Shown here: in pieces, positions 1 through 12,500 of the stretch | Numbering within the stretch: the stretch's first letter is position 1 | Layout: every line of letters begins with the position of its first letter | Program-made: the position numbers and the translations under genes | Origin: Corythucha ciliata | Taxonomy: Eukaryota > Arthropoda > Insecta > Hemiptera > Tingidae | Length of the DNA stretch: 64,000 nucleotides | Assembly (NCBI GenBank): GCA_038030265.1 | Contig: CM075942.1 | Coordinates: forward strand, 53,348,751-53,412,750 | Direction: 5' to 3' | Notes under the pieces: model-generated | What the model saw: the letters and a program-made list of their open reading frames with translations, nothing else | Databases searched by the model: none | Told to the model about the DNA's origin: nothing

Positions 1-339
1 AGGGCTGTTCGGGTTGGATTGGGGGGGGGGATCGTCACCTAACGGGGGGTGGTGGCATGCAGGCGCGATTGCTCTATCAGGAATTGCGGTGGGTCCGCCC
101 ATGACTCGCGTATTAGGAAAAAGAAGGGGAAAGCCGTGGTCCGGCTGCTTCGAGGGGTGAGGGGGCTGATGATCAGCCCGGAAAAATGTGTGTGTGACCC
201 ACTGAAAACGTGTGGAAAATGGTCAAAAACTGTGGTATCATGATGATAACTCGTTCAAAGACTTGTGTGATCAAACTCCCCAGCGCGTCTTGGTCTACAG
301 ATTCCCCGCGTGTCGTGCATTTAGCTCTCTATAACCTAA

Positions 340-600
340 TTTCAATGACTGGCTCTTTCAAAATCTAATTTGGTAGGTGTTGCTCTCAGAAAAGTATTTT
401 ATTTACGTTTCCAATCTCACAAACCCTTTTCGTAGCATTTAATGAATAAAAACAGCCAATTTTACAAATTTGGCCGGCCAAAAAACCATTTTCGCCTGAG
501 TGGCTCTCGCTTCCTCGCGCTTGGTTCGTAATCGAATTATGCGTGGTTTACCCGCTAGAAAAAAACCAATTTTGGCCAGCCGACCAGTGGCGGACCAACA
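340..600. repeat. Repeat family B, degenerate (AAAACCAATTT...GGCTCT)
   Basis: Several diverged units containing TTTGGCTCTC or TGGCTCTTTC followed by AAAAACCAATTTCGC-like sequence. The better arrays of the family are at 1940, 31085, 45440 and 53640. Confidence 0.6.
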
Positions 601-714
601 CGCACGAGGGCCCGGTGCGGAAATCTCTATGAGAACCCTTAAGGCAACGGCACACAAAATGTGAATAGTATATGCGCGAAATGGCCCGCGTATTTTCTCT
701 GTTTTTGCCATCAC

Positions 715-1510
715 GAATCAGGACTTTCAATTTCAATCTTCACAATTTTAGCCGTGAATTACCGCCTCTGCTCCATTTTAGCCGCGAATTAGCGGATTTT
801 TCTATATTGGTTCGTGAATTTGCGTTTCTCACCAGCATTTTAAGCTGCGAATGAGAAGAGCTCAATCCCAATTTCTCACTGGAATTATAGAAAGTTTCCT
901 CAGTCTTAGACGCTAATTATTATAGCGGGTTTTCTCAATCTCAGCTGTTAATTATAATTATCCGAAAATTTTAAATTATTACCATGTTTACTCAATTTTA
1001 GTCGAGAATTTGTGGATTTTCTCAACTTGATCCGCTAATTACTGTTTTTCTCCATTTCAGCTGAAGGTGAGCAGTTAATCTCAATTTTAGCTGGGAATTA
1101 GCAATTTTTCTCAGCAGTTTCAGCAACGAGATCCGAGAATAAGCTCATTTATCTTAATTTCAGCCCCGGTGAATGAGAGGATTTCCTCATACTGGTTCGT
1201 GAATTTGTTTTTTTTTCTCCGTCTTAGCCACAAATGACAGCTTTTTGTCCACCTCAGCCACGAATTAGCGGGTTTTTCAGTTTCAGCACATGTACGTATT
1301 AGCTGGTTGTCCGAAATAGATCCCAAGTGCTTTTTCCCCTTTTTGCTACGAATTATTTTTTTGCGCTGTTTTAGCGCTTGTTCTCAATTTCAATCACGAA
1401 GTTCCCTCGAGAAACCAAGAATTTTCGGCGTTTTCTCAATATTAGCTGAGCATGCTGAGCTAATATTGCTACTGCTTTTTCTCAATTTAATAGCAGTGAA
1501 TTACCGCCTT
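715..1510 (+). repeat. Repeat family A array (TTTTCTCAATTTTAGCCGCGAATTAGCG)
   Basis: About twenty diverged units of roughly 35-45 bases. Each has a T/C-rich run, CAATTTTAG or CAATTTCAG, then CCGCGAATTAGCG or a variant. Spacing is irregular. The same family recurs at 10068, 14400, 25560 (inverted), 59490 (inverted) and 60650 (inverted). Confidence 0.85.
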
Positions 1511-1935
1511 TTCTTAACTGATGTAGTAAAGCAATGCACTCAATCGTGGGATGACAATTCGGCGGTAATAATGTCATTTGAGACAAACACATCATATCGT
1601 TGTGTCGTCTTTGGGCGCAATCCCCTTTTCAAATGTGCGGTTGATTGATGGAGACTGAGATAGGTCCAATGCCCAGAGAGGAAGAGTTTAAACAAACTGC
1701 CCTTTGGAGGGGCGGTCAGGATCTCTAGAATGGACAGAGGGAACGAGTTGAGTCAGTAACCGAGGACATGGTCGTAACGCCGAAGCCATGCTCGAGCTAC
1801 ACTTGTTTGTTTGTTTGTGTGACTTGTAAAAAGGGCATTCCTCGTCCCTATGGCCGAAGACGAATAGTCTGTGACTGGCGGCGAGTCGCCTACGATAATT
1901 TAAAAAAAAAAAAAAAAAAAAAAATGAGGGTTCGG
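1511..1935. other. Upstream flank, nothing identified
   Basis: Non-repetitive sequence ending in an A run of about 22 at 1903-1924. No recognisable coding or RNA gene. Positions 1-339 are likewise unassigned apart from a G10 run at 21-30. Confidence 0.4.
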
Positions 1936-1939
1936 TGCG

Positions 1940-2150
1940 TTCATAAACCCAATTTCTCGGATGTGGCTCTCAGAAAACCAATCTGTGGGATGTACTCATT
2001 CGCGGGGCTTGGCTCTCTCAAAAAGAAATTTCGCGGGTTTCGCTCTTTTCAAAATGAAATTTCTTGGGCTTTGCCTCTCAAAAAAACACCAATTTTGCGT
2101 GAAATTGTGCCCCCCCCCCAAAAAAAAACGTCAGAACACACCCGCTAGGG
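1940..2150 (+). repeat. Repeat family B array
   Basis: Units AAACCCAATTTCTCGGATGTG-like then GGCTCTCAGAAAACCAAT, about 40 bases apart. It runs into C10 and A9 tracts at 2110-2128. Confidence 0.75.
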
Positions 2151-2256
2151 CAAATTAATCTGCCCAAGGCAGAAACTGAAACGTTTGAACTCAGTAAAAC
2201 GCTGGTAGTAGTTTATGTTCTACGCTGGTAGAACATTTCGCATTTGGAACTCTAAT

Positions 2257-2394
2257 GGCCGTATTCAGAGACCTTCCTTAACTTAAGGCCGCCTTAAAAT
2301 GCTTCAAAAACAGGTGATGCATTTTAATAAACCGTATGTTCTTTGCACAACTTAAGTTAAGGCTACGATAAGGAAGATCTCTGAATACGGCCCT
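2257..2394. mobile_element. Foldback MITE, GGCCGTATTCAGAGA ends (copy 1)
   Basis: GGCCGTATTCAGAGACCTTC at the left and its complement ending GAATACGGCCC at the right are inverted repeats. The arms extend inward through CTTAACTTAAGG-type sequence. About 138 bases, no coding capacity. The same terminal motif occurs again at 46427. Confidence 0.8.
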
Positions 2395-3819
2395 TAATGT
2401 TCATAGTGTGAGAGATTCTGGGGGTAACTGTCTGGTATTTTTTTAATGACATATTGTCGATTTGACGGCCTCTTAGTGGAATTATTTATTATTGTTATCA
2501 AATTGGCTGTTTTGAGGCAGTTCGATGAACGCGATCAACTACTCGCACCTGTGAGTAGTTCCAAAAACACCGGAAATTCCCTCCCTGAATCCATCACGCT
2601 GATTATGGACGTCATACAGGTAAGCATTTACATTTCAGGCTTGGGAGGACCGTTTTTTTCGTATATTATGCGTTTTACAGGCCGCAACATTTCAAAATTC
2701 ACACATTTTCTGTAAATGGTAGTCCAATTTGTCCGAACGCGTATGTTTTGATGATGATGATGGGGTAGGAGCAACATTTCAAGCTTCACGGTCTCATACC
2801 TTCATTTTGTGAAGAGAAAGGGGCAGGGGTGATAAAGAGCTACATGATTTGTAGCGTTCGCTATATTCGAATTCATGACGTCTTGAAGTACACGTTTACA
2901 CAGTTGAGAAAACACGATTTTCAGCCGCGTCTCATTCTGAGGAATACTTATCCAATTTCTTGCATCCGCTATCAGTTTATTGAGTCTGACTGCCCGTTTT
3001 CACTCGTCGATTCTTACTTTCTGTTGAGGGGCGGATTGGGGGCGCTGACAGTTTTTTATTTTAAAATTGGCCGTTTCACGGAGGGAAGCCTTGTTCATGC
3101 GAACTCTTACAATTTACAAAATCTCTTTGTGGATTCTTAAAACGCACAATTTTTGCTGTGATGCGAGAGAACCGACTCCTTTCTCACCCCATCATTTGTC
3201 AATTTTAAGTCGGGAATTGATAACTCAATCTGGGAAACCACTAACTATACACATTCACTATCAAGAAACTGTATATCGGAAACATACACACATACCCATA
3301 GTTCCTAGACGACGTGAAGTCTATGAGGACTATGTTTATACGCACAACGTGCTTTAATGTGGCAAAAAATAGCAGTCCCAACTTATATAAGGTGTTTATT
3401 ATAGGGATATCGCGGGTGCATCACCCAAAGTTGACCCGTTTACACGCTCTTTAAGAGACTGCGCTAGATTTTCTCGCGCTATCAGGGGGACGGCAATTTA
3501 TGCCTTTTAACTTGATTAAAAGTGACACTTTAATAACATGCCTTCTACTAATGTTCAACAATCCCCTTCCCACCACACCCTGTACATATCTTATCATAAA
3601 AAGTTGTTAAGACCATGTCCGAATTAACGCATTAATTGTATCCCCCTTGTGTATTTATGTTCTTCGCCTTCACTATCACAAATTATCGCGGCCGACTCAT
3701 CACTTTAACCAAATTAAGTTTAAACTATACCCGAGGTATTGTAATGAAGGTTGTTCGCCACTTAACGTACGGGTGGCCCTTATTAAAAGAGGGAAACGCA
3801 AGTAGTTCCGCTCTTTTTT
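2287..3819. repeat. 1533-bp tandem duplication, copy 1
   Basis: The unit starts GGCCGCCTTAAAATG and is followed without a gap by a second copy at 3820-5352. By eye I see only about five substitutions over 1533 bases (for example at 2514, 2826, 2881, 3110 and 3404), so the duplication is very recent, or an assembly artefact joining two alleles. Its left edge lies inside the foldback MITE at 2257-2394. A short frame at 2446-2715 ends one segment with GACGTCATACAG|GTAAGC, a good splice donor, but I recognise no protein. Confidence 0.97.
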
Positions 3820-5352
3820 GGCCGCCTTAAAATGCTTCAAAAACAGGTGATGCATTTTAATAAACCGTATGTTCTTTGCACAACTTAAGTTAAGGCTACG
3901 ATAAGGAAGATCTCTGAATACGGCCCTTAATGTTCATAGTGTGAGAGATTCTGGGGGTAACTGTCTGGTATTTTTTTAATGACATATTGTCGATTTGACG
4001 GCCTCTTAGTGGAATTATTTATTATTGTTATCAAATTGGCTCTTTTGAGGCAGTTCGATGAACGCGATCAACTACTCGCACCTGTGAGTAGTTCCAAAAA
4101 CACCGGAAATTCCCTCCCTGAATCCATCACGCTGATTATGGACGTCATACAGGTAAGCATTTACATTTCAGGCTTGGGAGGACCGTTTTTTTCGTATATT
4201 ATGCGTTTTACAGGCCGCAACATTTCAAAATTCACACATTTTCTGTAAATGGTAGTCCAATTTGTCCGAACGCGTATGTTTTGATGATGATGATGGGGTA
4301 GGAGCAACATTTCAAGCTTCACGGTCTCATACCTTCATTTTGTGAAGAGAAAGGGGGAGGGGTGATAAAGAGCTACATGATTTGTAGCGTTCGCTATATT
4401 CGAATTCATGACGGCTTGAAGTACACGTTTACACAGTTGAGAAAACACGATTTTCAGCCGCGTCTCATTCTGAGGAATACTTATCCAATTTCTTGCATCC
4501 GCTATCAGTTTATTGAGTCTGACTGCCCGTTTTCACTCGTCGATTCTTACTTTCTGTTGAGGGGCGGATTGGGGGCGCTGACAGTTTTTTATTTTAAAAT
4601 TGGCCGTTTCACGGAGGGAAGCCTTGTTCATGCGAACTCTTATAATTTACAAAATCTCTTTGTGGATTCTTAAAACGCACAATTTTTGCTGTGATGCGAG
4701 AGAACCGACTCCTTTCTCACCCCATCATTTGTCAATTTTAAGTCGGGAATTGATAACTCAATCTGGGAAACCACTAACTATACACATTCACTATCAAGAA
4801 ACTGTATATCGGAAACATACACACATACCCATAGTTCCTAGACGACGTGAAGTCTATGAGGACTATGTTTATACGCACAACGTGCTTTAATGTGGCAAAA
4901 AATAGCAGTCCCAACTTATATAAGGTGTTTATTATAGGGATATTGCGGGTGCATCACCCAAAGTTGACCCGTTTACACGCTCTTTAAGAGACTGCGCTAG
5001 ATTTTCTCGCGCTATCAGGGGGACGGCAATTTATGCCTTTTAACTTGATTAAAAGTGACACTTTAATAACATGCCTTCTACTAATGTTCAACAATCCCCT
5101 TCCCACCACACCCTGTACATATCTTATCATAAAAAGTTGTTAAGACCATGTCCGAATTAACGCATTAATTGTATCCCCCTTGTGTATTTATGTTCTTCGC
5201 CTTCACTATCACAAATTATCGCGGCCGACTCATCACTTTAACCAAATTAAGTTTAAACTATACCCGAGGTATTGTAATGAAGGTTGTTCGCCACTTAACG
5301 TACGGGTGGCCCTTATTAAAAGAGGGAAACGCAAGTAGTTCCGCTCTTTTTT
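3820..5352. repeat. 1533-bp tandem duplication, copy 2
   Basis: Aligns base for base with 2287-3819 at an offset of exactly 1533. It begins with the right-hand part of the GGCCGTATTCAG MITE only, lacking that element's left arm, and ends in a T run at 5352. All short open frames of copy 1 are repeated here with one or two residue changes, so they give no independent evidence of coding. Confidence 0.97.
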
Positions 5353-5734
5353 TTTTCTGTTGAGGACTCGAGGTTTCGATATGAGGCTATAGTTTTGTGT
5401 TTTTTTTTAGTGATATATATATTAATTTATTTTAGCTATGTTTTGTGTTTTTTTGTATGTTTTTGCTCATGTTCTTGTTAACAATGTTTGTTGAATTGTT
5501 TTAAGGGCACGAGTTAAACAGAGAAATAGGAAAAGATTTATCTTCCATTACTACACTTTTGTAAGACAAAAAATTGTATATGTATGTGTAGTAGAGTGTT
5601 TTCACAAAACGTCTTCGCTTTTACCCACATGGTTTGCCACAGAGGGGGAGTTACTCAAGAGACGTAGTGGGGGTGCTCAGAGGCGTGTTTTAGACCCGAC
5701 CCGAACGGTTTTTTTTCTCCCCTCTCTCCACGAG
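5353..5734. other. AT-rich stretch between duplication and putative promoter
   Basis: T runs, a short TATATATA tract and no coding signal. Could be proximal regulatory sequence; no specific element can be supported. Confidence 0.35.
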
Positions 5735-6443
5735 TGGGCGTATAAGGTTCCCCACGCTACACTACTACCGAAGTCGTGTTGACCATCTCACCCATTCAAC
5801 CCACTCCCATCAACCGCGCGCCGTTTCCACCCAACGCCGTTCAGGGCTCGTAGTGGGGATAACTCACCCTCACCAGCCAACACGACCATGTGGATAAGGG
5901 CAGGACGCTGTTTCCCCTGCAGCCCCCACCCCACACCTTTTTTTACCTCCCCAACCGCACACCCAGTGCTCTCATTCATTCTTGTTTATTTTTTTTTTTT
6001 CTACTCACCATCACCACCATGCCTCCGCCCCATACGACCCCGAACCACTTCCTCGAGCCAATGTGTTGCTGGATTGCTACAGTCGTCGTCGTGGAGAGGG
6101 GGGAAAAGTAGCAGTTGAACTGCTTTGCCAACAGAGTGCAGCCAATCCAACGGTTGTACCAGTCACTCGCTGTTCGAGCTCGTGTTCACATCGTATATTT
6201 TTGTTTAGTTTTATTATTTTATGTTCATTTTTTCGCTACTTGAAATTTTGTGACAGATACAGTGTCTTCGTGCGAAGTGTTTTTATGGACGTTTCTTGAT
6301 CCCCCTCCCCCACCCCCTCACAACAATTATTTCCCTCCAACCCTAAGAATGGTTTTAAGAAACTGGACTTAACGAGTTTTTTTTATCATAGTTTTAACAT
6401 AATCATCATTGTTGCCTTTTTCAACAAAAAAAATTGTGCTTCC
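5735..6443 (+). promoter_or_regulatory. Candidate core promoter and 5' UTR of iro
   Basis: A TATAAG motif lies at about 5741-5746 in a GC-rich context (GAGTGGGCGTATAAGG). A start about 30 bases downstream would give a 5' UTR of roughly 670 bases. The interval is pyrimidine-rich, with several short upstream ATGs, including one in good context at 6019 (CACCATGCC) that opens a 30-codon ORF out of frame with iro. This is inference from motif and position; a 5' UTR intron or a more distal promoter is equally possible. Confidence 0.25.
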
Positions 6444-6512
6444 ATGGCGATGGCCACATATCCCCAGTTTGGCTATTCGTACCATTCGGCGACTTCACCG
6501 TCAACACCGCAA
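6444..6512 (+). CDS. iro: iro coding exon 1 (N-terminus, 23 codons)
   Basis: The exon reads [20 protein letters not shown] and then TPQ, ending at a donor CAA|GTAAGA (GT at 6513), phase 0. The YPQFGY-Y block matches the conserved start of Iroquois proteins. Two candidate starts lie six bases apart: ATG 6444 and ATG 6450. The second has a G at -3 and at +4 and so the better initiation context; the first simply adds two residues. An in-frame upstream extension was not found. The preceding region is pyrimidine-rich and carries unrelated short upstream ORFs. The exon is too short to be seen by ORF length and was found from the conserved peptide plus the splice donor. Confidence 0.86.
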
Positions 6513-9500
6513 GTAAGATTTTACTTAAGTTTTGATTAGATGTTGTGAAGAGGGGCGGGGTAAAAAAGCCGGCGGGGAATAACATCAACAAAAACTTTCG
6601 TATTTGTTAAGGTTTTGTAAATAATTAACGTCATACGTTTCAAGCTTCGAATAGACGTATAGACTAAAAAAGGATTTATTCCGTTTTCATTCGCCGTAAT
6701 CTAGCGGAGAAATCAGCCATCTTTGAAAGAATAATTACTCGCGGAGCTAAATTTAATGGCTCGACGGCTTAATAAATTGTTGAGGAGCTGAATATAAATG
6801 GGACCCAACGGGCGTTTTAAAGATTGAAGGGGACAACTTTTTTTCTAGCGCTTATTTTTCATCGCACGTTCGTCCATTAATTATTTTGTTTGTGTAGGAG
6901 TGTTTTATATAATATATTTATTCGTTTGTGTATATTTTACAATTGATCCGTTAAGCTTATCAACGCCTTGATAACAATCGCCCACAATTAGGCGTAGCGA
7001 AAAATCGGCGAAACTTCCCTAATATCCAACGCATATCTTTTTTTCTTAAAAAAAAAAAAAAAAAAAAAACTAATTTTATTTAAACAAGAGTCTTCCTGCT
7101 TGTCGTCCCTTGAAAAAAAAAATATTTTCGAAATAATAAACTGTTTTAAATATAATTGTGAAGGCCAGTCGCGCATTATTTCGTTATTAAATAATTAGGC
7201 TTCCGTATAATTGGTCGGACGGATAAATAGGAGACAGGAACGCGCCCCTATGTGTGGACCTAGGACGATCATTTAAATTTCCAAGATTGTTAATATAATT
7301 ATACTCGTCGTGACAGCTTTTCTTATACGACTTTTATACGATCGAATTAAGCTTCTCTCGTGAATTAGCACAAAAAATCCAAAATGAGCTCGTTTGCTCT
7401 AATTATTGAACGATTTTCTTTAAAAGATTACATAAACACCGAATTGAAAAGCGAGATCGAAAACGGTTGGTGAGCTGATGCGCTCCACATTTAAAAGACA
7501 CCCCGTCGGGGAGCCCCCACAGTCCTTTTTTTTTTTTTAAGTTCGTCTTTCTGACCACAGTGACAGAAAAACTTGAATTCCGGCTAGTCGTAAAATTTCA
7601 TAAAGTGACAGTCGGGGCTATGAATTTGGGTTTATTTATCACCCGAGGCCCCCTGAAGCCTTTTTTTAAGAATAAAAAACCCCCGGTTTGGAAGGCGCCT
7701 GATTACAATCAATTTAATTTGTCTTGTGCCTTCTTTTTTTTATTCAAATAAATATTTTGTTTTTGTTTGTTTTATTTGTAAACATCAATTTTCCCAGTGA
7801 TTTGGTTGTTCGACACAGATGATCGTCGGATCTATCTTGATATACCCCTCCCTTCCGCTTTATCCACCCCGAAGTTGATACAGTAGCGGCTTTTTAGGGG
7901 GTTTTTGAAAGAATCAATTAAAACCATATACTGCGAAGAGGGTGACCCCACGCCTCCACTTTGGCACGTTAGTGGACTTTTTATGATGGATGAGTGGGGT
8001 GGGAGGGGGTGTCCTAGCGGTTTATGTGTTTATCCGGGTGTGAGTGGTCCCCACCTACCCCCCTCAGAGCCATCAAACCCGCACATCCATATAGCCCATC
8101 CACCCATCGTAATGGATCCGTAGTGAAGTGGTGGGTGAGACCGGGGGGGGGGGGGCTCGCACATCCATCATTTCGTGTGGTGGAGCGGAGGGTGAATGGT
8201 TGGGAGGATGTTGGCGTTTGAAAACCCTTGGGGGTATATTATGAGGGATATAGAGAAAACCTCTCACTCATTCCCTCTTTCGTTTGTCAGTCCTTTTGTG
8301 AACGAAACGTCACATATCTGTCAGATCTGTGTATAGTGGTGTCTCACAAACTTATACAGATGTGTATGATGTTGGTGTAGGATGGAGATTTTGTCCAGCG
8401 TGTGTGGCTGAACGTATTTATTGGGTGAAATCAGTTTCAATCTGATGTTTTCCATCGCCTTTAAATTACTTCAAACTGTTACACATTATATCATGCCCAA
8501 ACGAGAAATTAATTGATTTTTATTGAGTTTCCCCTTTGGCTCTCGTGGTTATTCAAGAAAATTACCCACCAGCTGCATGTTATAATACACGTTAAATTGG
8601 GTGAACCTTCACAGCTGTATAGGTCTGAAGTTGTCAACAGACCATAAAACACGCACTTTTCTTTGATTTCAATGGCTGTTTTTTGGTAATAGGAAACGGA
8701 CTGGCCAGGGCAGTGGTTCGAACCAGTCGACGACTTGGTTCGTACGTGTTATAACAGACCGGGTAATCTGAAAAACTTTTTCCATGCTGTGTAAGGCGAT
8801 TTCTGCATTGAAGGCAGTCAATAATCAATAACGCCAGTCAGTCGAGCGATGTATTCGCATCATACAGTCCCCCTGGCCCAACAGAATTGTGCGCTGTGGT
8901 AGGTTCAAGCAAGACCACACCTATTTGCTGGTACGTTCGTGAAGCGGTGGAAACGTCGAGCTTTTCTGCGCCTTGAAAGGACATTGCCTTTCAAACAGTC
9001 TGAACATTTTTAAGTTTTGGAGGCATTCCAGAAAATGGACGAGGGAACAGGAATATAGCGGGGAACGGAACAACGCTATTTTGAACGTTCTGTCACATTT
9101 ATCGTGCTCTGATGAATGCACCAGAACACCGTGGATCTTTCACACAAATCGCGCAATGACTCTAGAGTTGCTTTGCCCCCCACCTTCCAGAACCAAACAG
9201 ACCACTTTTGCCGATCTGTATAGACCACATCTGGAACCCAAAGGGGGTTGAGTTCACTCTGGGGGCAGCCCGGTGCAGGGTTACCGGGTTGCTCCAGTCC
9301 TGATGATCGACGGTGAATAACGCTCGTTCGCCCCAGAAGCCCAGAACACAGTTGCGGTTCGATCGTACCTACAGAAGTTTTTACATCCTCACTCCCACAC
9401 TCTCTTGCTTCTCTCATTTAGTGCAAATCGCCAGGACTCAGAAATGCCCAAAAGAAAATTGGTGTATGACAAAGAAATTTCAAATTAAAATTGTGAAAAT

Positions 9501-12500
9501 AACTGAAAATTGGTCACTGGCATCGGATTATTAAAGTATTAAAGGCTATCAAAACAATTGCTACACAGCAACTGAGTATTTGGCTAAGAAACCTGAAATG
9601 CTGTCCTAAAATTGCTTATTTTTGAATCATATTCATCGAAATTGTGGCTCAAATTGAGCAATAACTTCATAATTCGAGCTTTATAGCTCACCAAACTGCG
9701 GCTACACTTCCCGGGGATTTGTGTTTTCATCCTGCAGCGACTAAACGGACCATCCCCCGCGTCATCATCCGGCGAAGGTGAACATGAGGTTTTACCGGCG
9801 CGCCTGTTTTAAGCTGACGGCAGTGGGAGTTCCGTGGAGGGAGAGGTGTCGAGGGAATTCTCACGAAGGAATGGAGTGACTCGTTAATGTTCCGTGGGAC
9901 GCGAGGATATCCTGGCCTGCGACCCACTGACGAGTGACAACCCCCCCCCCCCACTCCACATTCATGTAGAAAATTGAGATTTTGTGTCCACGTGCGTTAT
10001 CTAAGAAAAATTCATGCAAGTCTCTCCTTACGCAGCTGCGATTGGTTCAAAATTCCTTCCAATAGGCTGCTTGATTTTAGCCGCGAATGATCTCAACAGT
10101 TATCTGCGTATTAGCGTTTTTCCCCATTTCAGCTGTGAATGAGTCCTTTTCTAATTTTTTGTTGTTGCAAAATTTGCGTTTTTCTTTTTAGGAATTACAT
10201 ATTTTTCTCATAATAGTTTCAGCCGAGTGTTATTAGCGGGCTTTCTCAAATAGATCCATCAATTAGCGTTATTCTCTGCGAATAAGCGATTTATCTCAAT
10301 ATTAGCCGCGAATTACCGCCTTTTCTCAATTTTATCCCCAGTGAATTAGCAGATTTTTTAGATAGGTCCACGGATTGACCTTTTCCCACATTTTAGCTGC
10401 GAAAGAGCGCGTTTTCTTGATTTTAACAGCAAAATTAGAGTTTTTTTCTCAAGAATAGCTGCGAATGAGTGCTTTATATCAATTTTAGTGACGAATCGGC
10501 TGTTTCTCTCAGTTTCAGCCACGTGTTAGCAGGCTTTCTCAAAAATATCGACGAACTTAGCGTTACTCATTCATCCGCGCATTTTGGGTATTTCTTCGAT
10601 TTTAGCTGTGATTGATCGCTCTTTCTCAAGTTTGAACCATCACTGTCATCAGCCGACTTACTAGCCGGAGAGCTATAGAAGTTTTCCTGGCGACTTAAGC
10701 TGAGGGCGCTGATGTTCCGTAGATGAGCGGGGGGGTCGAGGGAATTCCTTCGGATGGCCCACAACGCGGTGCTGGTGTACCGTGAGACTCGTGGTCCTGG
10801 TTAGCTTACTGGCTAGTGACTACCCCTTCCCCTCCCAGGCAGGAAATTTAGATTTTGACCACTCGCCGCCGTGCGTTTTTAACGAAAATTCGCAAACATT
10901 TTCGCCATTCACATTCGCAAACATACGTATCCGCGTTTGGTTCCACATTCCTTCGGATGAACTGGAAATTTAATTCGACCGCACGTTCCTGCTGCGGAAA
11001 GAAACCATTTTTTTGAGAGAATCTCTCAAATTAGACTGTGGAAGCTAGAATAAGAACTCAGAAACTGACAAATTAAAGCGGAAACTATTAAATTTCACCT
11101 CAAAATGTTGATTCGCGGCCTTTAGACCGGTAATTTTTCTCTACAAACTGACTTTTTAGCTTAGAAAAAATGACTATTTAATCCCGAGCGCGTGAATTTA
11201 GCCGCGTAACGTCAGTTTTTCCGGCGTAAAAAGGCGTAAAGGCCACCATTCATTTATTTTGATTGCATTAGCTCACTGAGCCCCCCCCCCCCCATCTGGA
11301 AGCCACACACTTCAGTGCCCCTACCCCCCACTCCTTGCTATCTTCTGCTAGTTATGAGGGGGGAGACCTCTGTGTCTGGCCAATGTGCTAGCGTAAATTG
11401 TTAATGTAATGGTAATGATATTATAAAAATCACCAAAAATTCTAACGATTTTACTCAATTTCGGGCTTACAAAGTCGCCAATAAGTCAGACGTTTATTGT
11501 CCTGTTAACAATAAGAAAATGTAGATTGTTTAAAATTTAATTGCCACTGTAATGTTCTGTTTTTCCCCCACATAAATGTATTCTCTTCACGACAAGCACC
11601 AATATAACGGCACTAGCAGTGTTTTCGGGCCTAGAAAGGTGCTATAAACGTTTTTAAAAACTGACAAATAGCAGTACTTTATCCTCGAAAAAAATTGCAT
11701 TTTTAAACTTTTTTATCTTTATTTTGGAAACTAGGTATTTGTTTCTTTCAGAAGAGTGTGCTGTAGGATGGGAATTATGGTCTTCTCTATTTTTTTTTGT
11801 TTATATATATTTACTTATTTTTATATGAATAGGAGATTATTAACTTGTTACACTTGTAGCCCTCTCCCCCCCACACCGTGCCAAACACCCTCAAGGGTTA
11901 TTAATTACCCGCATGAACTACTTCGTTAGTTAAAACTCATACCCGCGCGGTGGTTATGATGGATCGCCTTTTTTGAAGCCATCAGACGCTAATTTAAGTG
12001 TTTCCTTAACCCCTCTTCCCCTCCCGTAGGCTCCAAACACCGTTTTATATCGTTAATGTCAACTATTCTCACAAGATGTTAACACTATAGTAAACATTGG
12101 TTCGATGGTTGGAGGATTTAGAAAAGACGTATGTGTATGGCCACGAAAAGCAACAATCGTTCAAATTGTTTACTTAACTTCTTTGCTGTTTTTTCCGTGA
12201 TGATGATGGCCGATTTCCAGGGGGGGGGGGATACTGTGGTATTTGGGTGGTGGATTAGGTGAGGAAGGGTGAATCCCAGGTTTGAAAGAAAGGGTAAGAG
12301 CCCTTGGTTGAAGGGTTGTTGAAGGGCCCTAATAAAGTAATTGTTTTGTTGGATGGGCTCTTGAGAGTGAGAAAGGGACTATAGCGATGGTGGGAAGGGG
12401 CCCTTTTTCCTTCCCCATTCTATATTGTCCCTTTTTTTCCTCTTAGCGCTTTCCCATCTACGTCTAAATTGGATGAGAAATCTATATCTTTGCGGCCGAT

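Noticed and set aside
5982..6299. 105-codon + strand frame before the iro start
   Set aside because: Out of frame with the exon 1 peptide, low-complexity and lacking conserved Iro sequence; treated as upstream ORF noise in a putative 5' UTR.
9076..9417. 113-codon minus-strand frame ([13 protein letters not shown]...)
   Set aside because: Balanced composition made it tempting, but no motif or splice context supports it; possibly part of an unknown decayed element.
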